From the NCBI RefSeq assembly GCF_041080675.1, contig NZ_CP163520.1, forward strand, positions 6,849,501 through 6,913,500: a stretch of 64,000 nt of DNA, written 5' to 3'. Shown here in pieces: positions 53,082-61,925 of this stretch. A program made the position numbers and the translations under genes. The first letter of the stretch is position 1. Each line of letters begins with the position of its first letter. The notes under the pieces were generated by a model. That model was given only the letters and a program-made list of their open reading frames with translations, made no database searches and had not been told where the DNA came from. The DNA is from Streptomyces sp. cg36 (GTDB taxonomy: Bacteria > Actinomycetota > Actinomycetes > Streptomycetales > Streptomycetaceae).

Positions 53082-54170
53082 CTACTGGCGGATCACCGCC
53101 GCCCGTACGCACAGGACGTCCGGCAGATGGGAAGCGAGCAACCGCCAGCTGTCGCCGTCGTCCGCGCTCGCGTACACCTCCCCGTTGCGGTTGCCGAAGT
53201 ACACGCCCGCCGGGTCCGCGTCGTCGGTGCACAGGGCGTCGCGCAGCACCGTCCCGTAGTGCGCCCCCTCGGGCAGGCCCGCCGACAGCGCGTCCCAGCT
53301 GCGGCCCGCGTCCTCGGTACGGAAGACCCGGCACCGGTTCTCCGCGGGCACCCGGTCGGAGTCGGCCGTGATCGGGAAGACGTACGCCGTGTCCGGGCGG
53401 CTGGGATGGGTGGCCGCGGCGAAGCCGAAGGTGGAGGGCAGGCCGTCGCCGATGTCCTGCCACTGGCCCCCGCCGTCGTCGCTGCGGTAGACCCCCCAGT
53501 GGTTCTGCAGATACAGCCGGTCCGGGTCGGCCGGGTCCTGGGCGATCTTGTGGACGCACTGGCCGAACTCGGGCTGCTGGTCGGGCAGGAAGACCGCGGA
53601 CACGCCCCGGTTGGCGGGCGCCCAGCTCTCCCCGCCGTCCCGGGTGCGGAACACCCCCGCCGTGGACACCGCCACCGTCACCGCCCGGGCGTCCCGGGGA
53701 TCGGTGACGATCGTGTGCAGCCCCTCGCCCCCGCCGCCCGGCACCCACCGCGACCGCGTCGGGTGCTCCCACAGCGGGCGCACCAGGTCGAAGGAGACCC
53801 CGCCGTCCTCCGAGCGGAACAGCGCGGCCGGCTCGGTGCCCGCGTACACCACGTCGGGCGCCTCCGGGCCCGCCGGGTGCAGCTGCCATACTCGCTCCAG
53901 CGAGCGGCCCGTGAACTCCGGGAACTTCACCGCCGGTTGGGGCGGCTCGGTCCAGGTCTCGCCCAGGTCGTCCGAGTGGAAGACGGAGGGTCCCCAGTGC
54001 GCGCTGTCGCCGCCGACGAGCAGTCTGGGCACCGTCCGCCGGGTGTCGATCGCGATCGAATAGACCGCCTGGGCGTTGAAGTGCGGCCCGTCGAACCGCC
54101 AGGCGCCCCCATGCCCCCGGCCGATGAACAGTCCCTTGCGCGTCCCCACGGTCAGCAGTACGTCGGTCAT
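53082..54170 (-). CDS. BNR/Asp-box repeat protein (sialidase-fold)
   Basis: 362-residue beta-propeller with six Asp-box-like motifs SxDxGxx[41 protein letters not shown] and SADDGDSW. It has no sialidase Arg triad that I can identify and no signal peptide, so an enzymatic sialidase is unlikely. Similar proteins are annotated as WD40/YVTN/BNR-like or exo-alpha-sialidase family. GGAGGGG precedes the ATG at 54170. It is divergent from the ceramidase-like gene. Confidence 0.85.
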   Translation of the reverse strand: MTDVLLTVGTRKGLFIGRGHGGAWRFDGPHFNAQAVYSIAIDTRRTVPRLLVGGDSAHWGPSVFHSDDLGETWTEPPQPAVKFPEFTGRSLERVWQLHPAGPEAPDVVYAGTEPAALFRSEDGGVSFDLVRPLWEHPTRSRWVPGGGGEGLHTIVTDPRDARAVTVAVSTAGVFRTRDGGESWAPANRGVSAVFLPDQQPEFGQCVHKIAQDPADPDRLYLQNHWGVYRSDDGGGQWQDIGDGLPSTFGFAAATHPSRPDTAYVFPITADSDRVPAENRCRVFRTEDAGRSWDALSAGLPEGAHYGTVLRDALCTDDADPAGVYFGNRNGEVYASADDGDSWRLLASHLPDVLCVRAAVIRQ

Positions 54171-54358
54171 TGCGACCCCTCCAAAACGCCGTTGTCCCGG
54201 ATAGTGGCCAGTCTGCACCCGACCACTGACAGCGGCCCCCGCAGACGGCATCCGCCCAGGTCAGCGGCCATTCGCAGCAGGCCGAGGACCTCCCGGTGGA
54301 CCCGCGCCCGCACAGCGGCCGGCCGCGACCGCTTCACCCGTACGGGAGGTGCGCGCCG

Positions 54359-56311
54359 ATGACGCGGGCAGGGGCGCGCGGCGGCGCGGTGCCGCCCGCC
54401 GGGCCGGGCACCGCCTTCCTCGCCGGGCGGGGCATCGCCGACATCACCGGGGAGGCCGCCGAGTGCGGGATGCTCGGCTACGGCAAGGCCGACCAGCGCA
54501 CCGAGGGCATCCACACCCGTCAGCGCGCCCGCGCCTTCGCCTTCGCGGACCCGGCGGGCCGCCGGGCGCTCCTGGTGGTGTGCGAGCTGCCCCTGATGGC
54601 GGACAGCGTCGTGCGCGAGGTACTGCGACGGCTGCCCGAGGGCTACGACGCGGCCAATGTGATGCTCACCGCCACCCACACCCACTGCGGCCCCGGCGGC
54701 TACTTCCACCACGGGCTCTACAACGGCACCACCGGCGGCTTCCGCGAGGCGACCTTCCGGGCGATCACCGACGGGATCACCGAGGCCGCCCGCGCCGCGA
54801 TCGACGACCTGGCCCCGACCGTCCTGCGGCTGGCGCGGGGCGAACTGCACGACGCCAGCGCCAACCGCTCCCGCCGGGCCTTCGACCGCAATCCGGCCGC
54901 CGACCGGGCGCACTTCCCGGACGCCGTCGACCCGCTCACCACCCTGCTGACCCTGGAGCGGGACGGCACGCTCGTCGGCGCGGTCAACTGGTTCGCCACC
55001 CACAACACCAGCATGACCAACCGCAACCGCCTGATCAGCGCCGACAACAAGGGGTACGCAGCCTACCACTGGGAGCGGCTGGTGGCGGGCGCCGACTACC
55101 TGGCCGACTCCCCGCCCGGCCTCGTCACGGCCTTCGCCCAGACCAATGCCGCAGACATGTCCCCGAACCTGGGCCTGGCCCCGGGCCACGGCCCCACCGA
55201 CGACCAGTTCGAGAACACCCGCATCATCGGCACCCGCCAGTACGAGGCCGCCGCCGCCCTGCGCGGACAGCGGATCGACGGCGGCATCGACACACGTACT
55301 ACGTACGTGAACCTGTCGTCGGTCGAGGTCCGCCCCGAGCACACCGGGGACGGCCGCACCCACCGCACCTCACCGCCCGTCGGCGGCGCCGCCGCGTTCG
55401 CCGGGGCCTGGGTGGACGGGCGCGGCTTCAAGGGGTTCCGGCCCGGCGCCAACCCGCTGTGGGACACGGTGGCCCGGCGGCTCGTCTACCCGCTGGCACC
55501 CGCGCTGCGCGACGCCCAGTACCCCAAGGCGCCGGTCCTCCCGGCCGGGCCCGTCAACCGGATCCGCCCGATGGTCCAGGAACGCGCCCCGCTCCAGCTC
55601 CTGCGGATCGGGCCGCTGTACCTCATCGGCGTCCCCGGCGAGGTCACCATCGTGGCCGGACTGCGGCTGCGCCGGACGGCCGCGGAGATCCTCGGCACCG
55701 ACCTGGCGCACGTACTGGTCGCCGGTTACAGCAACGGATACATCCACTACGTGACCACCCCCGAGGAGTACGACGCCCAGGAGTACGAGGGCGGCAGCAC
55801 GCTCTTCGGGCGCTGGGAACTGCCCGCCCTCTGCCAGACCGTGGCGGAGCTCGCCACCGCCCTGCGCGACGGCACCCCCGTACGGCGGGGCCTCCCCGAG
55901 CCCCCGGTGCCGGTACGCCCCAGACGTCGCCAGCGGCGCCCGGACGCCCCGCACCCGGGCCGGGCCTTCGGGGATCTGCTCTCGTTCGCCCTGATCGGCC
56001 GCCGCGCCACGGCCTCCTTCGTGGCCGCCCACCCCGGCAACGACCTGCGCCGGGGCGGCAGTTACCTCTCGGTCGAACGGTGGACCGGCGAGGGGTGGTC
56101 GCGGATCGCGGACGACGGCGACTGGTCCACGCGCTTGCGCTGGTCGCGCTCGGGCGGAGCGACCTCGGTCGCCACGGTCACCTGGCACGCCCCCGCGGAC
56201 ACACCCGCGGGCCGCTACCGCCTCGCGTACCACGGGGACACGGCGAAGGGCCCGTTCACGGGGGTGAGCGAGCCCTTCGAGATCAACCGGGTCCGGCCGG
56301 GGCCGGATTGA
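54359..56311 (+). CDS. Neutral/alkaline ceramidase-like amidohydrolase
   Basis: 650-residue enzyme of the neutral ceramidase family, which hydrolyses the amide of N-acyl sphingosine. Family landmarks are intact: GIADITGEAAECGMLGYG at the N-terminus, the zinc motifs THTHCGPGG and NWFATHNTSM, SADNKGYAAYHW, and the nucleophile region TNAADMSPN that corresponds to the catalytic Ser of P. aeruginosa ceramidase. The C-terminal Ig-like domain is also present. No signal peptide is visible from the ATG at 54359 (GGGAGG 9 nt upstream), unlike secreted homologues. It could act on other N-acyl lipids. Confidence 0.85.
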   Translation: MTRAGARGGAVPPAGPGTAFLAGRGIADITGEAAECGMLGYGKADQRTEGIHTRQRARAFAFADPAGRRALLVVCELPLMADSVVREVLRRLPEGYDAANVMLTATHTHCGPGGYFHHGLYNGTTGGFREATFRAITDGITEAARAAIDDLAPTVLRLARGELHDASANRSRRAFDRNPAADRAHFPDAVDPLTTLLTLERDGTLVGAVNWFATHNTSMTNRNRLISADNKGYAAYHWERLVAGADYLADSPPGLVTAFAQTNAADMSPNLGLAPGHGPTDDQFENTRIIGTRQYEAAAALRGQRIDGGIDTRTTYVNLSSVEVRPEHTGDGRTHRTSPPVGGAAAFAGAWVDGRGFKGFRPGANPLWDTVARRLVYPLAPALRDAQYPKAPVLPAGPVNRIRPMVQERAPLQLLRIGPLYLIGVPGEVTIVAGLRLRRTAAEILGTDLAHVLVAGYSNGYIHYVTTPEEYDAQEYEGGSTLFGRWELPALCQTVAELATALRDGTPVRRGLPEPPVPVRPRRRQRRPDAPHPGRAFGDLLSFALIGRRATASFVAAHPGNDLRRGGSYLSVERWTGEGWSRIADDGDWSTRLRWSRSGGATSVATVTWHAPADTPAGRYRLAYHGDTAKGPFTGVSEPFEINRVRPGPD

Positions 56312-56339
56312 GACGGGGCGGGGGCCGGGACGGTTCGGC

Positions 56340-56417
56340 CTGGTGCGGCGGGCCGATCCGGTCCGCCTCTCGGGTCCGGCGGGTCCGGTTCGGTCCGGTG
56401 GGGTCCGGTTCGGTCCG
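56340..56417. repeat. Short GGTCCGGTTCGGTCCG-type repeats
   Basis: Degenerate GGTCCGG/GGTTCGG units fill most of the gap between the convergent ceramidase-like and OYE genes (for example GGTCCGGTTCGGTCCG twice, near 56385 and 56403). No gene is seen here. Confidence 0.6.
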
Positions 56418-57521
56418 TCAGACCGAGCGGTGGTACTGGTCCGGCACGTGCACCTCGCCGCCCAGTTCACGCGCCGCCTGCCGGGCCCAGGACGGGTTGC
56501 GCAGCAGTTCACGGCCCAGCAGGACCGCGTCCGCCTCGCCGTTGGCCAGGATCTTCTCGGCCTGGGCGGGCTCGGTGATCAGACCGACGGCGGCGACGGG
56601 AAGCGGGCTCTCGTTCTTGACCCGGGCCGCGAACGGCACCTGGTAGCCGGGGCCGACCGGGATGCGCACGCCCGACGCGTTCCCGCCGGTCGACACGTCG
56701 AGGAGGTCCACGCCGTGCTCCTTGAGCAGGGCGGCCAGCCGTACGGTGTCGCCGGCCTCCCAGCCGCCCTCGTCCAGCCAGTCGGTGGCCGAGATCCGGA
56801 AGAACAGCGGCAGCTCCTCGGGCCACACCGCCCGTACGGCGTCGGTGACTTCGAGCGCGAACCGGGCACGGTTCTCGAACGAGCCGCCGTACGCGTCCGT
56901 ACGCTTGTTGGAGTGCGGCGAGAGGAACTCGCCGATCAGATAGCCGTGGGCGCCGTGGATCTCGACGACCTTGAACCCGGCGTCCAGGGCGCGGCGCGCG
57001 GCATCGGCGAACTGGCCCACGATCTCCTGGATCTGATCGACGGTCAGCTCGGTCGGCGTGGTGTGCTTCGTGTCGAACGGGACCGGGCTCGGGCCGAGCG
57101 GCTGCCAGCCCTCCTCGTCCCCGGGGGCGATCGGCGCGCCGCCGAGCCAGGGGCGGTCGGTGGACGCCTTGCGCCCCGCGTGCGCTATCTGGATGCCGGG
57201 AACGGTGCCCTGCGACTCCAGGAACGCGGTGATCCGCCGGAACGCCTCCACCTGCGTGTCGTTCCAGATGCCGAGGTCGGCGGGGGAGATGCGGCCCTCG
57301 GGGGAGACCGCGGTCGCCTCGACCAGGATGAGGCCGGTGCCGCCCGTCGCGCGGGCGCCGTAGTGGGCGAAGTGCCAGTCGTTCGCCACGCCCGCGCCGG
57401 GGCCGAACACCTCGGCGCTGTACTGGCACATCGGCGCCATCCAGACCCGGTTGGCGAAGGTCACGGACCGCAGGGTGAACGGCTCGAACAGGGCGCTTGC
57501 AGCAGACACGGCAGACTCCAT
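56418..57521 (-). CDS. Old Yellow Enzyme, YqjM-like NADPH:flavin oxidoreductase
   Basis: 367-residue FMN ene-reductase of the thermophilic-like OYE class. MAPMCQYSA carries the redox-tuning Cys of YqjM, IQIAHAGRKAS contains the substrate-binding His pair, EIHGAHGYLIGEFLSP follows, and the phosphate site lies in VGLITEP...VLLGRELLRNPSW. It reduces activated C=C bonds of alpha,beta-unsaturated carbonyls. The divergent ArsR-type regulator shares a gap with two identical palindromes, suggesting induction by an electrophile. Confidence 0.93.
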   Translation of the reverse strand: MESAVSAASALFEPFTLRSVTFANRVWMAPMCQYSAEVFGPGAGVANDWHFAHYGARATGGTGLILVEATAVSPEGRISPADLGIWNDTQVEAFRRITAFLESQGTVPGIQIAHAGRKASTDRPWLGGAPIAPGDEEGWQPLGPSPVPFDTKHTTPTELTVDQIQEIVGQFADAARRALDAGFKVVEIHGAHGYLIGEFLSPHSNKRTDAYGGSFENRARFALEVTDAVRAVWPEELPLFFRISATDWLDEGGWEAGDTVRLAALLKEHGVDLLDVSTGGNASGVRIPVGPGYQVPFAARVKNESPLPVAAVGLITEPAQAEKILANGEADAVLLGRELLRNPSWARQAARELGGEVHVPDQYHRSV

Positions 57522-57566
57522 TCAGGACGGCCGCGGCGCCAGGAGGGGCGGCGCCGCTTCGCTTCG

Positions 57567-57616
57567 TACGATACTCGTCGTAGTACGGTAAATGTCAAAC
57601 TACGATGAGCCTCGTA
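57567..57616. promoter_or_regulatory. Two identical TACGA-N6-TCGTA operators
   Basis: TACGA-TACTCG-TCGTA (57567-57582) and TACGA-TGAGCC-TCGTA (57601-57616) share identical arms and spacer length and start 34 bp apart, between the divergent OYE and ArsR-type genes. One lies next to each gene, as expected for a regulator that controls both. Confidence 0.75.
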
Positions 57617-57626
57617 CAATGAGCGC

Positions 57627-57989
57627 GTGTCCACAGCAACGAGCAAGCGCGAACTCGACCACCCGATGCGCGACGAGATCCGTCTTGAGGGGGTCCTGCA
57701 CGCCCTCTCCGACCCGATCCGGCTGTCCGTGGTCAGCGACCTCGCGGCAGCGCCCGCGCCCGGCGAACTCTCCTGCTCGCACTTCGACCTGCCGGTCACC
57801 AAGTCGACGACGACGCACCACTTCCGGGTGCTGCGCGAAAGCGGCGTGGTCCAGCAGACGTACCGGGGCACCGCCAAGATGAACGGCCTGCGCCGCGACG
57901 ACCTCGAAGCGCTCTTCCCCGGCCTGCTCGACCGCATCCTGGAGGCGGCTGCGCTGCAGGAGGGGCGGGATGGTGGCGGGGAGAGGTGA
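57627..57989 (+). CDS. ArsR-type winged-helix regulator of the OYE gene
   Basis: 120-residue winged-helix protein. LEGVLHALSDPIRLSVVSDLAA, SCSHFDLPVTKSTTTHHFRVLRESGVV and the wing QTYRGTAKMNGLRRDDLE form an ArsR/HTH_20 fold. There is no metal-binding Cys pair beyond one Cys in the LSCSHF region, which might serve as a thiol sensor. The start is GTG at 57627. It is divergent from the Old Yellow Enzyme and probably represses it through the paired palindromes. Confidence 0.88.
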   Translation: MSTATSKRELDHPMRDEIRLEGVLHALSDPIRLSVVSDLAAAPAPGELSCSHFDLPVTKSTTTHHFRVLRESGVVQQTYRGTAKMNGLRRDDLEALFPGLLDRILEAAALQEGRDGGGER

Positions 57990-58045
57990 GGAGGGGGTGA
58001 GGTGACTGTTGTCGGTCACTGGTCACCGGCTGAAATCTGATGGCT

Positions 58046-58192
58046 GTCAGCTGTCATCTGTCATCTGACAGCCGTCAGGCAACTTCCGTCATCTGCCACC
58101 CGACATGCGGCATCCTGGCTCCGCTGCTGGAGGTTGGTCAGCTGTCATCTGACCGCCGTCAGCCGTCAGTCAACTTCCGTCATCTGCCACCC
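58046..58192. repeat. Imperfect 56-bp direct repeat with short tandem repeats
   Basis: Copy 1 (58046-58101) and copy 2 (58137-58192) are offset by 91 bp. They share GTCAGCTGTCATCTG at the start and a perfect 22-bp match at the end (58080-58101 and 58171-58192). Short CCCCGCATCTG/CATCTGCCACCCC units continue to about 58220. This fills the 244-bp gap between convergent genes; no gene is seen there. The sequence is distinctly T/A-richer than its surroundings. Confidence 0.8.
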
Positions 58193-58233
58193 CGCATCTG
58201 TCACCCCGCATCTGCCACCCCCCGCCCCCCCAC

Positions 58234-59601
58234 TCACCCCCCGCCCCGCGAAGCCGCCAGCAGCCCCTCCCAGTCCGGGATCTTGACCGAGCCGCGGCCC
58301 AGCGAGCGGCCCAGCGCTGCCTCCGCGCGTTCGATGTCCAGCCAGCCGCGCCACTCCACCGGGCGCAGGCCCGCTTGTCGGAGGGCGGGCAGGGGCTCGT
58401 CCGTGAGGGGGCGGAGGGCGAGGGTCGGGGCGTCCGCCAGCAGGGACGTCACCGTCTCCTTGGCGCACGGGCGGTTCGTGCCGATCACGCCGGTCGGGCC
58501 GCGTTTGATCCAGCCGGCCACGTACTCGCCGGGCGAGGGCGCGCCGACGCGCAGTACCCGCCCGGCGGCGTGGGGCACGGTTCCGGTCGCCGGGTCGAAG
58601 GGGAGGCCGGTCAGGGGGACGCCCAGATATCCGACGGCCCGCAGGACCAGCTGGGCCTCGACGTCCTCGTACGTCCCGGTGCCGCGCACGCCCCCGGACC
58701 CGTCCGGCGCCGTGTGCTCGAAGCGGACGCCGCCCACCCGTCCGTCCCGCTCCAGGATCTCCACCGGGCGCAGGAAGAACCTCAGCCGCAGGACCCGTGG
58801 CGGCTCGCGCCGCGAAGCGGGCGCCGGTGCGGTGGCCCAGCCGCGCAGCACCTCGACGTTGCGGCGTACGGGGGCGGGCAGGGTGGCGGGGTCCAAGTAG
58901 GCGGGGTCCAGGGCCAGTTCGGCGCCGTCGACCGTGACCTCGGCGCCCGGCAGCGCACCCAGCTCCCGCAGCTCCTTGGTGGTGAACTTGGCCTGCGAGG
59001 GGCCGCGCCGGGCGGTCATGTGCACCTCGCGCACCGCACTGGAGGCCAGTGCGTCCAGCGCCGCGTGCGGCACGTCGGTGGGGCGCAGTTCGTCGGCGCC
59101 GCGCGACAGGATGCGGGCCACGTCGACGGCCACGTTCCCCGCGCCGATCACCACCGCCGAGCGGGCGGTGAGCCAGTCGAGGCGGAAGCCGTCCGCCGCC
59201 GCGTCGGGGTGGGCGCTGTACCAGGAGACGAAGGCGGTCGCCGAGCAGCTGCCCGGCAGGTCCTCGCCCGGGATGCCCAGTCGTCGGTCGGCCGCCGCGC
59301 CCACGCAGTAGACCACCGCGTGATAGAGCCCGAGCAGCCGGTCGGTGGAGACGCCGCCGGGGCCGATCTGGACGTTCCCGTAGAAGCTGATCCGTTCGTC
59401 CTCCAGGACGGTGCGCAGGTTGTTCTGGAGGGATTTGATCTTCTCGTGGTCCGGCGCCACCCCGTACCGCACCAGCCCGTAGGGGCAGGGCAGCCGGTCC
59501 AGGACGTCGATCCGCAGTCCCGGGACGGTGCTCTGGGCGAGGAGGGACTGGGCGGTGTAGACCCCGCTGGGGCCGGAACCGGCGACGGCGATGCGCAGCA
59601 C
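58234..59601 (-). CDS. FprA-like ferredoxin-NADP+ reductase
   Basis: 455-residue adrenodoxin-reductase-type flavoprotein that moves electrons between NADPH and ferredoxin, often for cytochrome P450s. The FAD motif GSGPSG is at residues 8-15, PYGLVRYGVAPDHEKIK follows, and the NADP site is VVIGAGNVAVDVARIL. The C-terminal GWIKRGPTGVIGTNRPCAKETV is diagnostic of the FprA family. The GTG start at 59601 follows GGGAAGGGAG by 9 nt; in-frame upstream residues to 59655 are not family-like. A P450 partner is not in the window. Confidence 0.92.
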   Translation of the reverse strand: MLRIAVAGSGPSGVYTAQSLLAQSTVPGLRIDVLDRLPCPYGLVRYGVAPDHEKIKSLQNNLRTVLEDERISFYGNVQIGPGGVSTDRLLGLYHAVVYCVGAAADRRLGIPGEDLPGSCSATAFVSWYSAHPDAAADGFRLDWLTARSAVVIGAGNVAVDVARILSRGADELRPTDVPHAALDALASSAVREVHMTARRGPSQAKFTTKELRELGALPGAEVTVDGAELALDPAYLDPATLPAPVRRNVEVLRGWATAPAPASRREPPRVLRLRFFLRPVEILERDGRVGGVRFEHTAPDGSGGVRGTGTYEDVEAQLVLRAVGYLGVPLTGLPFDPATGTVPHAAGRVLRVGAPSPGEYVAGWIKRGPTGVIGTNRPCAKETVTSLLADAPTLALRPLTDEPLPALRQAGLRPVEWRGWLDIERAEAALGRSLGRGSVKIPDWEGLLAASRGGG

Positions 59602-59671
59602 GGAGGGCGCTCCCTTCCCGAGGGGGGATCCCGCCAGGGGACTCCAGCATCGCACCGGTGCGCGCGCGGCG

Positions 59672-60289
59672 TCAGGGGAGGGAGCGCGGTTTCCCCTGCG
59701 GCGGCGGGGCGCCCAGCTCCCACTCCAGGTCGAACCGCTGGAACAGTTCGGCCCGCAGTTTGGCCACGTCCATCGCGGCGCCGGGCAGCAGCGCCGCGAA
59801 GACCGCGCCCATCAGGAGCGCGCGCAGCATCGGGTAGTCGGCCTCGACGTCCTGCGAGCCGTACCGCTCCATGGTGTCGCGCAGCAGCCAGGCCAGCCGC
59901 TGCTGCTCGGGGCACTGGACGAACCCCTCGGCCTGGAGGATCCCCGCCATGTGGGCGCGCATCAGGACGGGGTGGTCCTCGGTGAGGCTCAGTATGGCGT
60001 CGATGGCCCGCGCCAGCCGCTCCCGGCCGTCCTCGGTCCGCGGCTCCCGCTCCAGGCCCGCGTGCAGGGTCAGGTGCATGACCCGGTGGACGGCCGACTG
60101 GAGCAGGTGCCGCTTGCCGGGGAAGTAGTACGAGACCAGGCCGCGTGCCGAACCGGCCCGGTCGGCGATGTCGCCGAGGGTCGTCGCCTCGTAGCCGTGC
60201 TCGGCCACCAGCTCCACGGTCGCCTGGAGCAGCCGTTCACGGGAACGTCGGCGCAACTCTTCGTTGACCGATGCGCTGCGCGGGGACAT
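59672..60289 (-). CDS. TetR-family regulator
   Basis: 205-residue repressor. The helix-turn-helix is ATTLGDIADRAGSARGLVSYYFPGKRHLLQ (about residues 35-65). The C-terminal domain resembles the BetI/TetR_C_6 class. It sits 70 bp upstream of the FprA-like gene on the same strand, but a direct link is unproven. An A/T-richer stretch with a perfect palindrome lies just upstream of its start, which supports autoregulation. Confidence 0.9.
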   Translation of the reverse strand: MSPRSASVNEELRRRSRERLLQATVELVAEHGYEATTLGDIADRAGSARGLVSYYFPGKRHLLQSAVHRVMHLTLHAGLEREPRTEDGRERLARAIDAILSLTEDHPVLMRAHMAGILQAEGFVQCPEQQRLAWLLRDTMERYGSQDVEADYPMLRALLMGAVFAALLPGAAMDVAKLRAELFQRFDLEWELGAPPPQGKPRSLP

Positions 60290-60309
60290 GCTGTAACTCC
60301 TGCGTTGAC

Positions 60310-60322
60310 TGGCTCTGAGCCA
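60310..60322. promoter_or_regulatory. TetR operator palindrome TGGCTC-T-GAGCCA
   Basis: A perfect 13-bp palindrome 21 bp upstream of the tetR start, next to an A/T-rich CAATATACTC stretch that may hold the -10. It probably binds the adjacent TetR. Confidence 0.6.
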
Positions 60323-60379
60323 ATATACTCAGGCTACCGTGCGCGGGAACCCCTTCCGGGGGTTCTGGCCTGCGGATTT

Positions 60380-60425
60380 GCCGCCCCTTTCTGGGTGACG
60401 CGGGGGATCACCCAGAAAGGGCGGC
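60380..60425. terminator. Long hairpin at the end of the HAD gene
   Basis: GCCGCCCCTTTCTGGGTGA (60380-60398) pairs with 60408-60425, an 18-bp stem with a single bulged C and a 9-nt loop. The right arm contains the HAD stop codon (60408-60410), so the hairpin begins inside the coding sequence. Confidence 0.8.
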
Positions 60426-61133
60426 TCCATGCTGCCCGCCGTCCACCAGGTCCAGCACGGGCAGCAGCCCGGCCGGGCGCTCGTCGACCGTCAGATGGTC
60501 CACGAAGTGGACCGCGCAGCCGAGTGCCGAGGCCCCGCCGTCCGCCCGGCGGTCGTCGCCCACCATCAGCACGTCGCCCGGCTCGCGCCCGATCGCCTCG
60601 CAGCCCGTCCGGAACAGCCGGGGGTCCGGCTTCTGGACCCCGTGCTCGTACGAGAGCACATGGGCGCCCACCAGCCCGTCCAGGCCGTGGGCGCGGAACA
60701 CCGGCCGCAGGTCCCACCCGATGTTGCTGACCACCGCCACCGGAACCCCGCGCTCGCGCAGGGCGCTCAGGACGGTGTGCGCGTCGGGATAGGGGTGCCA
60801 GGCGGCCGGTGTCATGTGCCGGTCGTACAGGCAGGTGTACAACTGCGGATCCGGCAATGTCACCCGCCTCGCCAGCCCCGTGTACGCGGCCCGGTGGAGC
60901 TCCTGGCTCCGGTCGCGGGAGGCCCACAGCTCCGCCAGCTCGGGCGGTACGGACCGCGGCGCGGCCCCGCCCGGCAGCGCCCCGGCGTCCGTCAACTCAT
61001 CCGCGTACCGGGCGAATTGGTCCTCCGGGAGCACGGTCCCCGAGGCGTCGAGCGCGGCGCGCAGCCAGGCGCGGGCCGACTCGATGCGGAACAGGGTCCC
61101 GGAGAAGTCGAAGAGCACACCCTTGATCATCAT
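60408..61133 (-). CDS. HAD-superfamily hydrolase with variant nucleophile motif
   Basis: 241-residue haloacid dehalogenase-fold protein. Motif I is DFSGTLF: the nucleophile Asp is kept but the usual +2 Asp acid/base is Ser. Motif II VSNIG, motif III Lys (HGVQKPDPRLF) and motif IV VGDDRRAD are intact. An alpha-helical C1 cap lies between motifs I and II. The +2 change suggests altered or slower phosphatase chemistry. It is last in a minus-strand run with PAP2, M56 and DUF5134 genes. Start ATG at 61133 or the adjacent 61130. Confidence 0.87.
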   Translation of the reverse strand: MMIKGVLFDFSGTLFRIESARAWLRAALDASGTVLPEDQFARYADELTDAGALPGGAAPRSVPPELAELWASRDRSQELHRAAYTGLARRVTLPDPQLYTCLYDRHMTPAAWHPYPDAHTVLSALRERGVPVAVVSNIGWDLRPVFRAHGLDGLVGAHVLSYEHGVQKPDPRLFRTGCEAIGREPGDVLMVGDDRRADGGASALGCAVHFVDHLTVDERPAGLLPVLDLVDGGQHGAALSG

Positions 61134-61166
61134 GGCGGGGATCCTTCCCGCCGGGCGCCGCCGGAT

Positions 61167-61853
61167 TCAAGCTCCTTCGGCCGCCCGCGGCCGGTTCGTG
61201 ACCCATGCCCCGTACGCCGCCGCCGACAGGGCGACCAGCGCCGCCCCGATCAGCCAGCCGCCCACGACGTCCGAGAGCCAGTGGACGCCGAGATAGACGC
61301 GGGTGAAGCCCACCCCGAGCGCCGAGACCGCGCCCGCCACGGCCACCGCCCGCCGCACCCGGGGCCGCGCGCCCCGAACGACGGCCAGCCACAGCAGCAG
61401 GCCGAATGTCACCGTCACCGTGAGCGCGTGGCCCGACGGGAAGGCGGCGTACGAGGCCGAGTCGACGGGATCCGGCCAGCTCGGCCGCTCCCGTCCCAGC
61501 GCCGCCTTGAGGCTCTGCTGCACGAAGGTGCCGAGGGCGCTGGTGGCCGCCGCCCACAGCGCGAGCGCCCGGGCGCCCCGGACGAACAGCGCGAGCACCA
61601 CCACGGCCAGCAGGGCGCGCATCGTCCAGGTGTCCCAGAGCCAGTCGGTCAGGATCCGGTTGGCGCGGGTCAGGCCGTGATGGGCCACGGCCCGCCTGTG
61701 CAGCCCGTCGGCGACCCGGTGGTCCAGGGAGACCAGCAGGCCCCACCCGGCCGCCACGAGGGCCGTCAGCAGGCCGGAGAGGGCCACCAGGGCCGCACCC
61801 GCGCGGGCCGCTCCGGGCGTCCTCGCGCGCGTGGCCGGTGGTGCGACGGTCAT
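61167..61853 (-). CDS. PAP2-family membrane phosphatase
   Basis: 228-residue integral membrane phosphatase with about five or six helices. The three catalytic motifs are present: KAALGRERP (KxxxxxxRP), PSGH and TRVYLGVHWLSDV (a Thr-containing variant of SRxxxxxHxxxD). It dephosphorylates lipid phosphates such as undecaprenyl pyrophosphate or phosphatidic acid on the outer face of the membrane. It lies 33 bp upstream of the HAD gene and 72 bp behind the M56 gene on the same strand. Confidence 0.9.
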   Translation of the reverse strand: MTVAPPATRARTPGAARAGAALVALSGLLTALVAAGWGLLVSLDHRVADGLHRRAVAHHGLTRANRILTDWLWDTWTMRALLAVVVLALFVRGARALALWAAATSALGTFVQQSLKAALGRERPSWPDPVDSASYAAFPSGHALTVTVTFGLLLWLAVVRGARPRVRRAVAVAGAVSALGVGFTRVYLGVHWLSDVVGGWLIGAALVALSAAAYGAWVTNRPRAAEGA

Positions 61854-61925
61854 GGCACGGTCCTCGCTGGGGTGCTGGTCTCGCTGGTTTCGGGTGGGGC
61901 CGGGCGCGCCCGGTGCGTACGGGGC

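Noticed and set aside
53082..54170. Catalytic sialidase acting with the PNGase/GH109 genes
   Set aside because: Asp boxes are clear but no arginine triad, catalytic Tyr/Glu pair or signal peptide could be identified; it is 33 kb away from those genes.
58046..58220. Origin of replication or DnaA-box cluster
   Set aside because: The repeats do not resemble Streptomyces DnaA boxes and no dnaA/dnaN genes are near.
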